Shown: positions 1 to 10,185, numbered from the stretch's first letter. The stretch: DNA of 64,000 nucleotides from Haplomitrium mnioides (GCA_049999725.1 JBNGIS010000002.1:136615-200614); one strand, 5' to 3'. The notes: generated by a model not told the origin, from the letters alone. Translations and numbers: made by a program.

Positions 1-907
1 TCAACTAATTTGAGTTGCTCTCGAATTGATTTTGCTGGGCGACCCTTCCTCAATCGTCCTCCTGCAGTTTTGTCTTCAAAGGAAATCTCCTTCGACTTGT
101 TTGCTGTTATGATCCAATTCAGCCACAAATTGAATCGATGAGCAGAATTTTCTTGTTTCTGCTCCAAATCTTCTAATTCGAGCTGCCCTTAGATTGAAAT
201 TGTTGGACGATCCTGCTCCAAGACTTCTATGTCAAATTCTTGCTTCACAACCTCTACTTCAACATTGTTTTCTTGTTGCTACATTTTTCTTCAGCAAACC
301 ACAAATTCGAGCAGAACTTCGCGAGTTCTGCTTCGATTCAGTTGATTCGACTTTCTGTCGAATCATTTCCCCTAGGCAACCTTCCTCCAATCGTCCTACA
401 TTGATAACCCCTTCACGAACAGGCTCCTTTGAGGTTTCTCTGCTGCTGCGTTCTTTTTCAGCACCACATCAAATCGAGGAGTAGAACTTTGCTATTTCTG
501 CTCCAAATCGACTGATTCCACTTGCAATCAAATCAATTCTGCTGGGCAACCTGCTGTGATCAATAACACGCAGAAATTTCTGAGATTTCTGCCTCAAATC
601 TCCCTGATTTTGCTTCGAGCTGTTTTCTTCCACAACTTCTTGGATTTTTTTAAAACCCTAATTTCCAACGAGCTCTTCCTCAACGCAAAAATGTCTCCTA
701 GTCTATTGTCTTTGATTCTTCAGCAACCTCCAATCTTTGATTTTTCAGCAGCAATTTTCACCAGGGCCAACAATTTTGTCTGCACTCAACTTTTTTGCAA
801 TTTCTTTGCTACACTCGAAGTGACAAATCTGACGCCGCATACCATGGAGGATCAATTTTTTTCTTCTCAATTATTTGTGCTCAACAGTGTTAAGCCCACT
901 CATGAAA
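1..907. other. Unassigned sequence, possibly decayed leader/gag of a minus-strand retroelement
   Basis: No protein family is recognisable in either strand. The sequence has loosely repeated words around 'ctgctccaaatc' and 'tctgctgggc'. It lies immediately downstream, on the minus strand, of a primer-binding-site-like sequence at 908-921. If that site is real, this stretch would be the leader and gag start of a decayed LTR element running leftward out of the window. Plus-strand open frames of 96 and 124 codons have no domain and look like chance frames. Confidence 0.25.
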
Positions 908-921
908 CTGGTCCGATACCA
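908..921 (-). promoter_or_regulatory. Primer-binding-site-like sequence (initiator Met tRNA type)
   Basis: Read on the minus strand this is TGGTATCGGACCAG. It is close to the TGGTATCAGAGCC primer site, complementary to the 3' end of plant initiator Met tRNA, that many plant LTR retrotransposons use. The neighbouring sequence on its 5' side (minus strand) ends in CA, as an LTR should. The match is imperfect and there is no recognisable gag beyond it, so this is a relic at best. Confidence 0.4.
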
Positions 922-1640
922 TGTCAATAAATCACACTACAAATCAAAAAACACAAACTCATAGAATGGGAAATGCAATATATATCATATGAGCATCGAA
1001 TGGTGCGATTTACATAAAGGGGAGGGGTGAATACCCGCGACTCCAATCTGCCCCAGGTATAATGCTAATTCTAGCTAAACTAAGGGGGCTGCTAGCTCAT
1101 CTTGGCAGCCTATCAGAGCTCATTAGTTTAATAAAGGGTAGTAGGAGTCGACCAACACGCTCCCATGGTGCCAGGTATCTGAAAGCCCAGATTTTTCTGC
1201 ACTAAAGCAAGAAAATCTGAAAACTTGTTTGCAAAAATCGAAGATCGGTCTGCAATGCTCAATAGGAGAGTAACAAAATTTTATTCTGATTTCTTTTCGA
1301 GTTTGTTCATAGGTTGACGAGAAGACCAATCAACTAGGATTGGCAAGCAAAGTGCACCCTATCCAAAGGAGAAGGAAGGGTCACTTGTGCTAATTTGCGC
1401 ATTTCAGCTGACTTGTGAGCAACTGGTTGAGTGCCAATAGCATGGTCTGTGAGATGTAAGTGAGTTCAGCTGAGGAGAGGTCAACATAGAGCCAAGGAGT
1501 GGAAGGCTGTGACATGGCGTCACTTGCAGTGGCATCTACTTTTGACCTACAATAAGAGCGACTCAACAGTTGGTAAGTGACCATACATCAGACAAAGAGG
1601 AGGAAACTCTTTCTAGCACTTAGTTACATTCCCCATTGTC
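922..1640 (-). repeat. Possible LTR fragment, minus orientation
   Basis: On the plus strand this begins TGTCAATAAATC directly beside the primer-site-like sequence, so it could be an LTR of a minus-strand element. I could not find the opposite LTR boundary or a second copy in the window. No coding capacity is recognisable. It may equally be unrelated intergenic DNA. Confidence 0.25.
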
Positions 1641-1649
1641 TTGGGGGAT

Positions 1650-2340
1650 ATGGATGAGATGTATGGGGCCAAAAAAAGGACAAGAAGATTCTTTGGTGTA
1701 GTAGGCACTATTGATCTAAATGGTTTCATCTAGGAGTTTGATACTTGGTTTGATCTACACACATTGCGGAATTTCGCTCTCTTTACACCTTTCATGGCAT
1801 GGAAAGGTTTGTTTCAACATTTGGAAGAGCCACCCATGGATGACTACCATGAATCTTTACGTGCTCATTTGATTGAGATTGAGGAGTGGAGACAATATTG
1901 GTCACTCAATTGTGTTTCCATTACCTATGGTGGAAGGACCAATGCCCATTACCCGACATGATGACGGAAAAGCTGAAGAGTTTTCAGAAGTTCCAACGCA
2001 AGGCTAGAGAGAGCTTGAAGGAAGTCTACACTAGAATGAGAAGGCTCATCAATGTCACAACTAGGGTGATGGAGGTTTAAGTTGTTCAGTTCTAGTATTC
2101 CATCCTTGATAAGGATTTGAGGAGGAGAGTGAGGGATGCCACCCTTCTCAGAGATTCTGATCCCACTCTGAGCATTGTGGTTGCATTGTTAGAGCACATT
2201 GAGCTCAACTTGATGAATGAGAGAGTAGTCACTGCTAGTTTTCAAAAGGAAGTGCTAAAGTCTGCATCTCCAACCACCTCTATATCACTGTCTACATCAC
2301 GGAAGGGCGAGAAGGCTTGAGGACAATCAACTTTGCCATC
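1650..2340 (+). pseudogene. Decayed retroelement gag (methyltransferase-bearing element)
   Basis: The translation, with frame changes and stops, reads as a Ty3/gypsy-type gag. A segment at 1764-1961 carries 'LHTLRNFALFTPFMAWKG'. It is followed in another frame by 'FQKFQRKARESLKEVYTR' (about 1978) and by 'LDKDLRRRVRDATLL' (about 2105), then 'IELNLMNERVVTASFQKE'. This is the usual order of a retrotransposon gag: capsid-like helices, then a linker. At least two frameshifts and several stops make it non-functional. It is the 5' end of the relic that continues to about 5.5 kb. Confidence 0.6.
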
Positions 2341-2920
2341 TTATACAAGTTATCAGCTAGGTTGTTGGACATGTGGTGGAAATCATTTGCAGAAGCTATG
2401 TTCAAAGGCAAAGAAGCCATGAGAAACGTGTTTAGGAGATGCAAGTGCAACTAGCCATCAACAATGTGACCATTGTGGAGTCATGGGTCTTACCAAGGAC
2501 ATATGTTTTTCACTTCATCTAGAGTTGCGACAAAAAAGAGCTTGCTTACGTGAGCAAGGTAGAGGCGGGTGAGGTGGTCGCAGTCGAGGAGCATCACCAA
2601 TTGGGAGAGATGGGGTAGGTGTTTGAACAACTACAGTGTCTCTGAAGGATGCTAGGATTGCACAATTGGAGCAACAATTAGCTGCCATAACTACAGCACA
2701 AACGTGGCCCAATTTTGGAGGTGAAGCCTCCACTTCATATGCAATTGATGGAGGATTAGCTGGTTTGGGATTTATATGTGGGACAGCTCATGTTGTGTTA
2801 GCGGCGATGACCAGAGCAACAAACAAGGCTATTAAGCCTATGGGAGCAACGATGGAGTCGGATCCTCAAAAAAAGAACGCTCATCGATCGGTAAGGCTTC
2901 TCAAAAGAATGATTTGGTGA
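2341..2920 (+). pseudogene. Gag zinc-knuckle region and coiled-coil linker of the same element
   Basis: Two nucleic-acid-binding zinc knuckles are readable. The first, at 2363-2401, is CWTCGGNHLQKLC (C-x2-C-x3-H-x4-C). The second, at 2465-2506, is CDHCGVMGLTKDIC, in which the expected His is Leu. An Arg/Gly-rich stretch follows. From 2636 comes a short helical segment, 'LKDARIAQLEQQLAAITT', of coiled-coil character. The frame from about 2456 to 2918 is continuous apart from two TGA stops. The knuckles identify the upstream region as retroelement gag and fix its direction. Confidence 0.65.
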
Positions 2921-3000
2921 GGACTTCTTCCATGCACCCGACTTAGGCTTCCAATGAGATCGAGAGATCAGCCAAAGTAGAGGGGAGTGCATATTCTGCT

Positions 3001-3920
3001 ATGAAGATAGCCAAGTTAGTCATCCAGAAACCAATATTTTCAGCTATAGATGTGTTGACCAGAGAAGTCGTACCGGCTGAAGTGTTCAAGCTGGCGGCCA
3101 CACTTTGTGGGGAGACTCATGGTGCCTCTCTCAATATTGAGGTGAGTCATGTGAGTAGAGGAGCTGGCGCAAGTGCCTTTATGTTTGGAGGTGAGACATG
3201 GCATGTTGTTGCGGCCCGGTTGATAGAGTTATCAACCCGACCAACATTTGAGAGGACGAGATTCATACTCAATGTAGTGTCTATTGACAATCGAATTGGC
3301 ATCTTTTGATATGTTGGTCGCTCATATATGGTGTACATGCCAGCTAGAGTGTTATTAGATACAGGTGCACAACCATTGATGTTTGGCAAGTCAGCTATGT
3401 AGGGATTGGGATTGACGTCAGAAGTTGTGGAGATTTTCTTTTTCCAATCCATACTTCATTGGGAGGACCTTCACCCACCCAACACATTACACGTAGAGAG
3501 ATTGAGTGTAGAGTGCAAACAAATCATCCCACAGATAGCTCACAAGTAAGCACTCGAGCCATACTTACAAAGGTTGAGTCTTTTGATGTTTTGGATGGGT
3601 GTATGGTGCTATATCCCATGGGATTCACCATTGATTTTTGGGACAAATAAGTGTTATATTGATTTGGATGGCAATCTAGAGAAGCAAGATTGAGTAGATT
3701 GCCTATCAGATTTAATGGACCAGTTGGGAGTCCACCATCACAGCCTATGGCATTGTCAGCATTTCTTGGAGTGATCACCAACTCTTCCCACTTGTTGGAA
3801 GGAAATGCACATGCATCTGACATTCCTTCCATTGATGAGGCATCTCCGAGGATTATAAGACCAGCATCGTTGTCAGGTGAGGTGACTCTTACAAGTGGAA
3901 GTAAGGAGAGGTTGTGGTAG
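3001..3920 (+). pseudogene. Retroelement aspartic protease domain, frameshifted
   Basis: The active-site triad is intact: 'VLLDTGAQPLMFGK' with Asp at 3358-3360, Thr, Gly. An in-frame stop lies at 3307 and another shortly after the motif. The frame then changes near 3445 and continues through 'YPMGFTIDFW' (about 3612-3641), 'LSRLPIRF' and a long C-terminal extension to 3920. Retropepsins process the gag-pol polyprotein. The long extension after the protease core is not typical of ordinary gypsy or copia elements and resembles, from memory, an algal/early-land-plant retroelement type. It sits between the gag knuckles and the methyltransferase-like segment. Confidence 0.65.
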
Positions 3921-4059
3921 TTACATGCATCTAAATCGATTGAGGATGCTTGGCAAGATAATTTTGTGCCATATCCTACATTGGATGGTTTTGTCACACC
4001 TAGATCTATGAATTTTTCCCCACTAGATACTATGCCGATTTCATGGCAGTATCTCGTTG

Positions 4060-4421
4060 ATGGTATTTTTTTTGTTGGAGTTGTCTAGAAGCATCAATAC
4101 AAGGTTAGCTGTTGTGCTTCAAGCAAGGATTCCAGTTCAGCAGTATTTGCATGTGGAGAAGGGTGAGATTGCCTGTAGAGTCTCCTTGAGACATATGGCA
4201 CTGTTAGTTGAGAAATACTCATGATTACTTTCAATTAGTGTAGTGTGAGGTTATCTGCATGCTATGCTGGCCGACATCCTATTGATGGGGGCGAACCACT
4301 TAGTTCAAAAAGGGTTGGTTGATTTGCGAGTGAGTCACCTTGCATTTTTTGTATTTTTGAGGATGCAACCTTGCAAAAGCTGGTGGTTTTTGTATTTCAA
4401 GCAAGAGGCCCTAGTATGTAT

Positions 4422-4425
<4 letters not shown>
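4060..4425 (+). pseudogene. DNA cytosine methyltransferase-like domain inside the retroelement
   Basis: One frame from 4072 to 4425, broken only by TGA at 4222 and 4246, reads 'LLELSRSINTRLAVVLQA', then 'IPVQQYLHVEKGEIACRV', then 'LADILLMGANHLVQKGLVDL'. This order matches C5-methyltransferase motifs: motif I (SAM-binding loop, normally with a Phe-x-Gly-Gly/Ala-Gly-Ile core), the acidic residue of motif II in 'HVEKGE', motif III 'ADI', and the hydrophobic strand before the catalytic Pro-Cys loop. The catalytic loop itself is not readable in this frame; the sequence degenerates and runs into the GA tract at 4425. Family members transfer a methyl group from SAM to cytosine in DNA. The domain follows the protease in the same orientation, so I read it as part of the element. 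The copy is dead. Confidence 0.55.
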
Positions 4426-4453
<28 letters not shown>

Positions 4454-4553
4454 NNNNNNNNNNNNNNNNNNNNNNNNNNNNNNNNNNNNNNNNNNNNNNN
4501 NNNNNNNNNNNNNNNNNNNNNNNNNNNNNNNNNNNNNNNNNNNNNNNNNNNNN

Positions 4554-4612
<59 letters not shown>
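4423..4612. repeat. GA microsatellite containing a 100-N assembly gap
   Basis: Uninterrupted (GA)n flanks a run of exactly 100 N at 4454-4553, a conventional placeholder for a gap of unknown size. The tract interrupts the methyltransferase-like segment. The true length is unknown, so distances between the methyltransferase part and the PHD part cannot be trusted. Confidence 0.95.
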
Positions 4613-4614
<2 letters not shown>

Positions 4615-4639
4615 CACTAACATCACTCCTATTGTATCT

Positions 4640-5200
4640 ATTGCTAAGATTGAGGGGCGCAATCTGTTAGAACAAGCTATGGATTTGTATAGTCTTACTT
4701 GGATTGGGAGATTCAAGTGGAAAAGAGCTCAAATGTTGTGAATGTGCATTGATAGGAGGGACCCTAATTTACCCTCCTCTCTGTGGCAAGATGTCACTAT
4801 GGTTGTGGATCTAGATGATCCAAATGTTTGGGTGCAAGTATGTTCAGAGAAAGCCCATGTGTTTGAGAGAGTTATGCCCATGGCATCTCGCAACCTTGCC
4901 ATTTGTTGACATCGTGAAACTTTACGATATGCTACTTTACATGGAGGTGGATATCACACTAGAATTTGGAGGTTTTATCTTGGTGAATATGTTTATTTGT
5001 AGCAAACAACACCCACAACACTTGATGTCACTACTGGGCGCCGGATTCTACGAGTACATGAGGTATTGCCTTCAGGAGTTTTGCAGCTAGAGGGACATGA
5101 TGGCATAGTTTGGAAGGATCATGTGTGCAATTGTGCACTTTGTCACCTTCCAAACATTGATGGCACTATGGATCCCGTGTGGCATGAGTTTTTGCAGGTT
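4640..5200 (+). pseudogene. C-terminal portion of the methyltransferase-bearing polyprotein
   Basis: No named family is recognised in 4640-5020, although one frame stays open for most of it ('DLYSLTWIGRFKWKRAQ', then 'SLWQDVTMVVDLDDPNVW'). From about 5035 the frame 'ILRVHEVLPSGVLQLEG' followed by 'VCNCALCHLPNIDGTMD' leads directly into the PHD-like finger. The beta-rich start and the Cys-containing connector look like a small folded module between the methyltransferase and the PHD finger. Its function is unknown. Confidence 0.4.
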
Positions 5201-5205
5201 TGAAA

Positions 5206-5338
5206 TGCATGCTATGTGGTTCTCCTAAAGGAGCAGTCATTATGTTGATTTGTAAGGTGTTGTAGAGAATGGCGTATATCATGTTTGACATCTCTATTGG
5301 TTACTATTCTTGACTAATCATGGTTTTGCCCTCAACAT
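5206..5338 (+). pseudogene. PHD-type zinc finger relic in the retroelement
   Basis: The start reads CMLCGSPKGAVIMLIC (Cys at 5206-5208 and 5215-5217, C-x2-C, then a third Cys). After a one-base frame change the sequence reads 'CCREWRISCLTSLLVTIL' and ends 'SWFCPQH' (5318-5338). Spacing and the terminal Trp-x-Cys-Pro-x-His agree with a PHD finger, which commonly binds the histone H3 tail. One stop and one frameshift inactivate it. Directly after a methyltransferase-like domain, it suggests the element once encoded a chromatin-targeted DNA methylation module; that role is inference. Confidence 0.5.
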
Positions 5339-5339
5339 T

Positions 5340-5515
5340 CATAGAACAACTAGTTTCCATTGAGTTATAGGGTTGGTATAGATTATAGAAGGTGAAAAAT
5401 GGGGCTCGATTACACCCATCTTCTTAGTCTTTGCATCAATAGATGTACATTAATTTTCTAGTAGATAGATGGCTAGTTATTGTTAGGGGGCTTGATCACC
5501 AGCTAGGGGGATGAT
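5340..5515 (+). other. 3' end of the methyltransferase-bearing element, with purine-rich tract
   Basis: No coding domain is seen. The G-rich stretch 'agctagggggatga' at about 5501-5514 immediately precedes a TG-starting repeat and could be a degraded polypurine tract. No reverse transcriptase, RNase H or integrase is found anywhere between 1.65 and 5.5 kb; either they were encoded elsewhere in the original element or this copy has lost them. Confidence 0.3.
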
Positions 5516-5729
5516 TGTGAGGTCTCATGCATTGTCTGCAAATGAGACTCAATTGTTTGTCAATCTCTCTTGTATGTCTATAGATGTCATGGAAGGGATG
5601 TAGACGATGTAATTGTGTAAGCTATGTGAATGCGCACGACAACTGTCACACCATTCCATGTAGATTTCTATTTCTAGATGTTTTGAGTTTTTTTTTCTTT
5701 TTGTGCATTAGTATGTAAGACCGTGTACT
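5516..5729 (+). repeat. Putative LTR 5' portion of the methyltransferase-bearing element
   Basis: It begins TGTGAGGTCTCATGC after a purine tract. Its first approximately 127 bases recur as a diverged direct repeat at 25219-25347. Its continuation is cut by the insertion of element A at 5735 and resumes at 20679. The match to 25219 supports an LTR, but the far end of the repeat could not be defined. Confidence 0.4.
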
Positions 5730-5734
5730 CTCAT
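5730..5734. repeat. Left target-site duplication CTCAT of element A
   Basis: The five bases CTCAT directly precede the TGTCG start of the left LTR and are repeated exactly at 20674-20678, directly after the CTGACA end of the right LTR. A 5-bp duplication is the normal footprint of Ty3/gypsy integrase. Confidence 0.95.
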
Positions 5735-6059
5735 TGTCGACTGGGTGTGTCTGAGTTTTTTCATTTTTTGTAAATTTTGAGCTTCTTAGCTTGGTTGATT
5801 CCATCAGTTTGTGTTAGCTTGCTGTGTATTGCTACATTTTATTGTTTATTGTTGTTGTGGCAATCCTGCACCTCTCTACTCTTTCCCCTTTCCCTTCTCT
5901 TCCTTTCTTTTCTGCTTTCTCCCATGAATATCATGGATCTTGCAAATGCAAGGAGGAGCCATGTGGAATTCAGATGAGTCAGGGAAGAAGGCTAGCAAGG
6001 GGATCAAAAGGACTTGCAGCAATTCTTGACAGAGGGAGATCATGACAAGGGTGAGCAGA

Positions 6060-6240
6060 GGATTCAAGGAGAGGTCAGAGGGAGATTGTCTGAGGGAGAT
6101 CGTTAGAGAGAGATCATCAGAGGGAGATCATCCGAGAGAGATCAGCAGGGGAAGATCATCAGAGGGAGATTATTAGATAGAGATCACCAGGGGAAGATTG
6201 TCAGAGGGAGATTGTCAAAGGGAGATCAGCAGAGGTCAGA
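6060..6240 (+). repeat. Minisatellite of GA-rich units inside LTR A
   Basis: Short units of the type 'agagggagatcatc' and 'gagagagatcagcagggga' repeat about ten times. The same array is present at 16620-16780 in the right LTR with different unit order, showing unequal change since insertion. No coding role. Confidence 0.8.
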
Positions 6241-6719
6241 GGAGCCAGGCACTAGCATGGAGGAAGTAATGGAGAAGGGAGTCAGCCTCACTCAAACAGG
6301 AATCACGTGAAGGGGAAGTCACAAGAGGAGCTATAGGAAGTGAAGGCGAGGGGGAGTCCGGTCAGAGGCATGTAGATGGCCATCACACGACTGGATTGGA
6401 GGTCGCAGCACTGCAAGAACGTACCCAGCGGCATCGAACGACGAACCAGGTGAAGAGGAGGCAGTCGGATGAACCCAATGGAGATGAGGCACCGCGAGAG
6501 GTTGCCCATGAGAGAAGGGAAGGAGGAGCTCCATAATCGGAAGCCACATGATGCAATCGGACCAGAAGAAGGCGATCAAGGCAAAGAAATCCACACGAAG
6601 AAAGAGTTCCGAGGATTCCGAAGAGGTATACGGAAACGTGGAGGGCCCTTGCGCACTTCACGGGATTTGTCGGAGGACGTGGCAGCTCCTAAAGGTCCAA
6701 AGGGTTCAACGGGGTCCAG

Positions 6720-7215
6720 CCTCCCTACATGGGGATCCCCAGTTAAGTGGGATCCGATCAGCCTCCCTACGTAGGTTCCCCACTTAACAGGGATCCGCAA
6801 AGGGGGATCCGACGAGTCCAAAGTGATGGCGAAACAGGGATAAGCGAAGTAGTGACCAGATGAAGAGGTGACTTGTCACTATTCCAGCGGCATGGAGGAT
6901 TCCTTAAAGGCTAAGCGGGAAGGGCAAAGCGGCAACTGACAAAGAGAAGACTTGTCACTATTACGGCAACATGGAGGATTCTTTAAGGCAACTGCGAGGC
7001 TAAGCAAAAAGGGTGAAGCAACAACAAATCATAGTCACGGATTCAGGGACATGTGGCAGTCCCAGGGAGTTCGCGGGCCTTAGCGGAAAATGAGGGAGCC
7101 CCGGTTAAACAGGTTCCGTTTAGCCTCTCTAAGTGGGGAGTCCCTCTTAACTGGGTTCCGATTAGCCATCCTACGTGGGGAGCCCACTTAACAGAGATCC
7201 GACGGAGAGCACAAC
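6720..7215 (+). repeat. Repeated 'cacttaac...gatccgat...cctccctac' modules inside LTR A
   Basis: A module of about 40 bp combining 'cacttaac' with 'gatccgatcagcctccc' recurs at about 6730-6800 and 7085-7205, each time two or more in a row. Matching modules occur at 17300-17360 and 17640-17745, at 47410-47490 and 47870-47965, and inverted at 22440-22520, 23925-24030 and 24320-24410. Conservation in all copies suggests ancestral U3 subrepeats. They could be regulatory, but nothing in the sequence proves it. Confidence 0.65.
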
Positions 7216-7359
7216 CGGGGACCAAGGAATGAGAGGCGACATGATGATCTGTCGCTGATCCAGCAAAGAGGGGGAAAAGTTTGACAGAGTAAAATCGGAA
7301 AGTTCGACGGGAGTCTATGGCGCGCATCGTTCTTATTACAAGAGGATCCCGAATTGGCG

Positions 7360-7690
7360 ATATAGCGAAGGTCTGACCAGACGAAGAGCAGAGGGTGTCG
7401 AAAAGCTGATCAGGCGATGATCTGGCCAAAACAAGATCAAGGAATGGCGGAATGGGGATAAATCCCGGGTCCAGCTAGAGCAAGATCGAAGAGGGCCGAA
7501 AGGGTAATCAAGCGAAGTCCAGCCAGAGAAAGAAGCCAGCAACAAACAGCCAAAAGGGCAATCTATCAACGATCCGGCCATAACAAGACCAAGAGTAGCA
7601 AAACGGTGATAAAGCGACGATCTGGCTAGAAGAAGAAGCCAGGAACCAGCAGCCGAAGGGGTGACCAATCACAGTTCCGGCATTGGCGAG
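7360..7690 (+). repeat. Array of 60-bp-class subrepeats inside LTR A ('gatccggccagaacaagac')
   Basis: Degenerate units built from 'cgacgatccggccagaa', 'aagaccaagag' and 'cgaaagggtgatcaagcg' are repeated about five times. Homologous arrays are in every family A LTR in the window. They lie in the presumed U3, upstream of the TATA-like box. Confidence 0.6.
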
Positions 7691-7989
7691 GATGAAAGTT
7701 CGACGGGGTAACACTATAAGTTCAAAAGGGATCAAAGAGAGCTTGCTATAGTTCTTACATCAAGTGTAGGGAAAGTTAAACGAAGGGAGCTTTAATTCTT
7801 ACTGCGATTGGGTGCCGAAATGGCAACAACAGGTACCGTTCTTACTCAGTGAGGGATTTGTTTTGCGGATGATGTGGCATCCACGGAAGAGGGTCAGCGC
7901 ATGTCAACTTTAGAGTCCGTCAAGGCATTGATCCGCCTACCCCTTTGCGGGGCGACGTCGGACGGCGTAGTATCGAATGACGTAGCGGG

Positions 7990-8300
7990 CGGACACGTGG
8001 TGACCTGTGGAGCTCCGAAGAGCGACGACGAGTTTCGAAGAGCGATGGCGGGATCTTGAGTAGCAACAGTGGGGTTCCGAAGAACGACGGAGAGCTTCCG
8101 AGGAGCAATGGTGGGGTTTCGAAGGGATCTACGGACACGTGGCAACCTGTGGGAGTCTGAGGAATGATGGTAAGGTTTTGAAGAACGACGACGAGCTTTC
8201 GAGGAGCAATGGCAGGGTTCTGAAGGGATCTGCGGACGCGTGGCGATCTGTGGGGATCCGCGAGCACTTGCAGAAGCGTGGCGGCTTGCAAGAGGCCCTT
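7990..8300 (+). repeat. GC-rich subrepeats inside LTR A ('ttccgaagagcgacggcg')
   Basis: Units of roughly 27-45 bp of the type 'gttccgaagagcgacggcgag' and 'cttccgaggagcaatggcggg' run in tandem. They keep several frames open on both strands and account for the long but meaningless open frames here. Equivalent arrays are at 18540-18790, 22800-23220 (inverted) and 48660-49090. Confidence 0.65.
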
Positions 8301-8940
8301 GAACGATCGCGGGGGCAGCAGCAAGGAGAATCGACGACGATTGACAAGCAGCCCACAGGATACGTCGGGTAGCACCTGCAAATCCATTTCCAAGTGCATT
8401 TCTTCGAATTTCCCTACAAGCAAAATCTCTCCGACCCAACTGCTGATTTGCGCTCAACGAGACACTTTGAAGGAATTGATTCAAGATTGCCACGGGGTTG
8501 CTAACACAACCAGCAGTGAGGGGATTCTTGATCGAAAGTTGGCAAGGAAGAGCACTGCGAAGCGAAAACAGGGTGCAGACAATCCTTCCCCGTGATTTTT
8601 CCTCTTTCGATCTTGGGGGCTTCAGCTGATACCTGTGAAACGCGGGCTGACCGACAGGTGTCAGCTTCTCAAGAAACGGTTGTTAACAAGAAAAACTGCC
8701 AAAGTCCAGTGAAGAGAAGCGTGTTGATCTTGATCAAGAATTCGTTGCAGGGGGCGCACCCTGGATGGGGGGTATAGCTGGGATCGTTGCCAGATAGAGG
8801 GGGTTGTTGTTCATACAAAATTGAAAGTGGGAGACCAAACTCGAGGAGGAAGAGGCAAGCGAGGGAGAGAGAAGAGATTCTAGCCAAGATTCACGTGTGG
8901 GGAGTGGACTCGGGCAAGGAGACCAGCGGGGGTGGAGGTG

Positions 8941-9138
8941 GATTGGAGGGGCGCTGAGAATCGTTGAGCGTGGGGGTTCTAGAGTCTCAAGCAATCCAGG
9001 TGGACTCATCGTTGCAAGTGGACCAAGCATTTGGAGGTGGATTGGAGGGGCGCTGAGAATCGTTGAGCGTGGGGGCTCTAGAGTCTCAAGCAATCCAGGT
9101 GGACTCATCGTTGCAAGTGGACCAAGCATTTGGAGGTG
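8941..9138 (+). repeat. 99-bp tandem duplication private to the left LTR
   Basis: The segment beginning 'gattggaggggcgctgag' at 8941 repeats from 9040 with a 99-bp period and almost no divergence. The right LTR (19450-19560) and the solo copies have a single unit, so the duplication arose after insertion. It explains most of the 159-bp length difference between the two LTRs. Confidence 0.85.
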
Positions 9139-10185
9139 GAATGCCAAGTGAATTTGAAGGAAATCTGTCAACTTGAATTCGTGGGAGGCTGCCAAGGGGG
9201 GTCTTGGGGTTGTCTCTGCTTCATCTGTGAAGGAGCATTAATCCTAGGGGCGTTTGGGAGCGTTTTTTTATCATAATTCTCAAGTGGAGTCAAGAGAGGA
9301 GTGGTTGTGTTAGTGCCTACGCGCTGCATAGAAGATCCAGTCAAGGCTCAAGGTGGAGTGGTGGCCAAAAGCCGTGGGGACTGTCTTCCAGAGGTGGAAG
9401 TTAAAGAAATCCTCTTCCAAGCCTGAGGAAGTAAATTGAGAGCTTCTCGCGAGGGAAGTTGAAAAACTATCTAATTGAGGGTGGGTGGCTGAAGGAGTGG
9501 AGGAGAACTAGAGTGGCTGATGGGAGCTGAAGGAGGATTGAGAGAAAAGATCAGTTCTTGAGAGGTGGTAGAAGATTGTATTGTTAGAAGGGCAGTGTGC
9601 AAGTACCAGTGTTTTCCTGTTTACATGTGTTGTTTAGATTTGTGTTCTGTTTGTAGTTCTATGTTATTCATAGTTTTAGAAGGCCTGTATTGCATTTGTT
9701 CAATCTTTATGACACCTTGGACAGGGGAAGTCAGGACTAGTAGCATTGTAATTGTGATAATTGGATACTAGGACCTGCTCCCTTTTGTATAACAAAGTGA
9801 TTGGGTCCAGTTTTGGACTTCAGAATTATAAGACGAAGTGGTTCAACATCATTACAGTCTCTTTGTGAGTGGCTTGGAGGAATGGATGTGTATGAGCAGG
9901 TGGGTTTGTGAAGCAATTGTGGGCTAGGATCCAAGACCATTAGGCAACCACAAATCAACCAGGGCTCCCCAAGAGACCACTGCAGCCAAGAATCAGATGC
10001 TCTGTTCTATCTGCGCCTGTCTTCCAAGTGGCACTTTTCGAGGTTAAGGCCTGAAGAAAGGGTGTGACCATCATTTGTGGGCAGTGGCGGTTGTGCTTGG
10101 TTGTTGTGATTGGGTGTTGTGGAGTGTTGCACAGTCATTCTTGTCTGGAAAGCGGAAGTTGGAGTCCATTCGGTACAAAGCCCCT

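Noticed and set aside
4264-4716. Open frames with Arg-Glu or Ser-Leu dipeptide repeats across the N gap
   Set aside because: These are translations of the GA microsatellite and unknown bases; only the part before 4425 belongs to the methyltransferase-like segment.
7894-8493. 199-codon minus-strand open frame in the left LTR (and 224 codons at 18441-19115)
   Set aside because: It is antisense to the LTR, made of GC-rich subrepeats (Ser/Arg/Pro-rich), overlapped by other open frames, and not kept in the other LTR copies.
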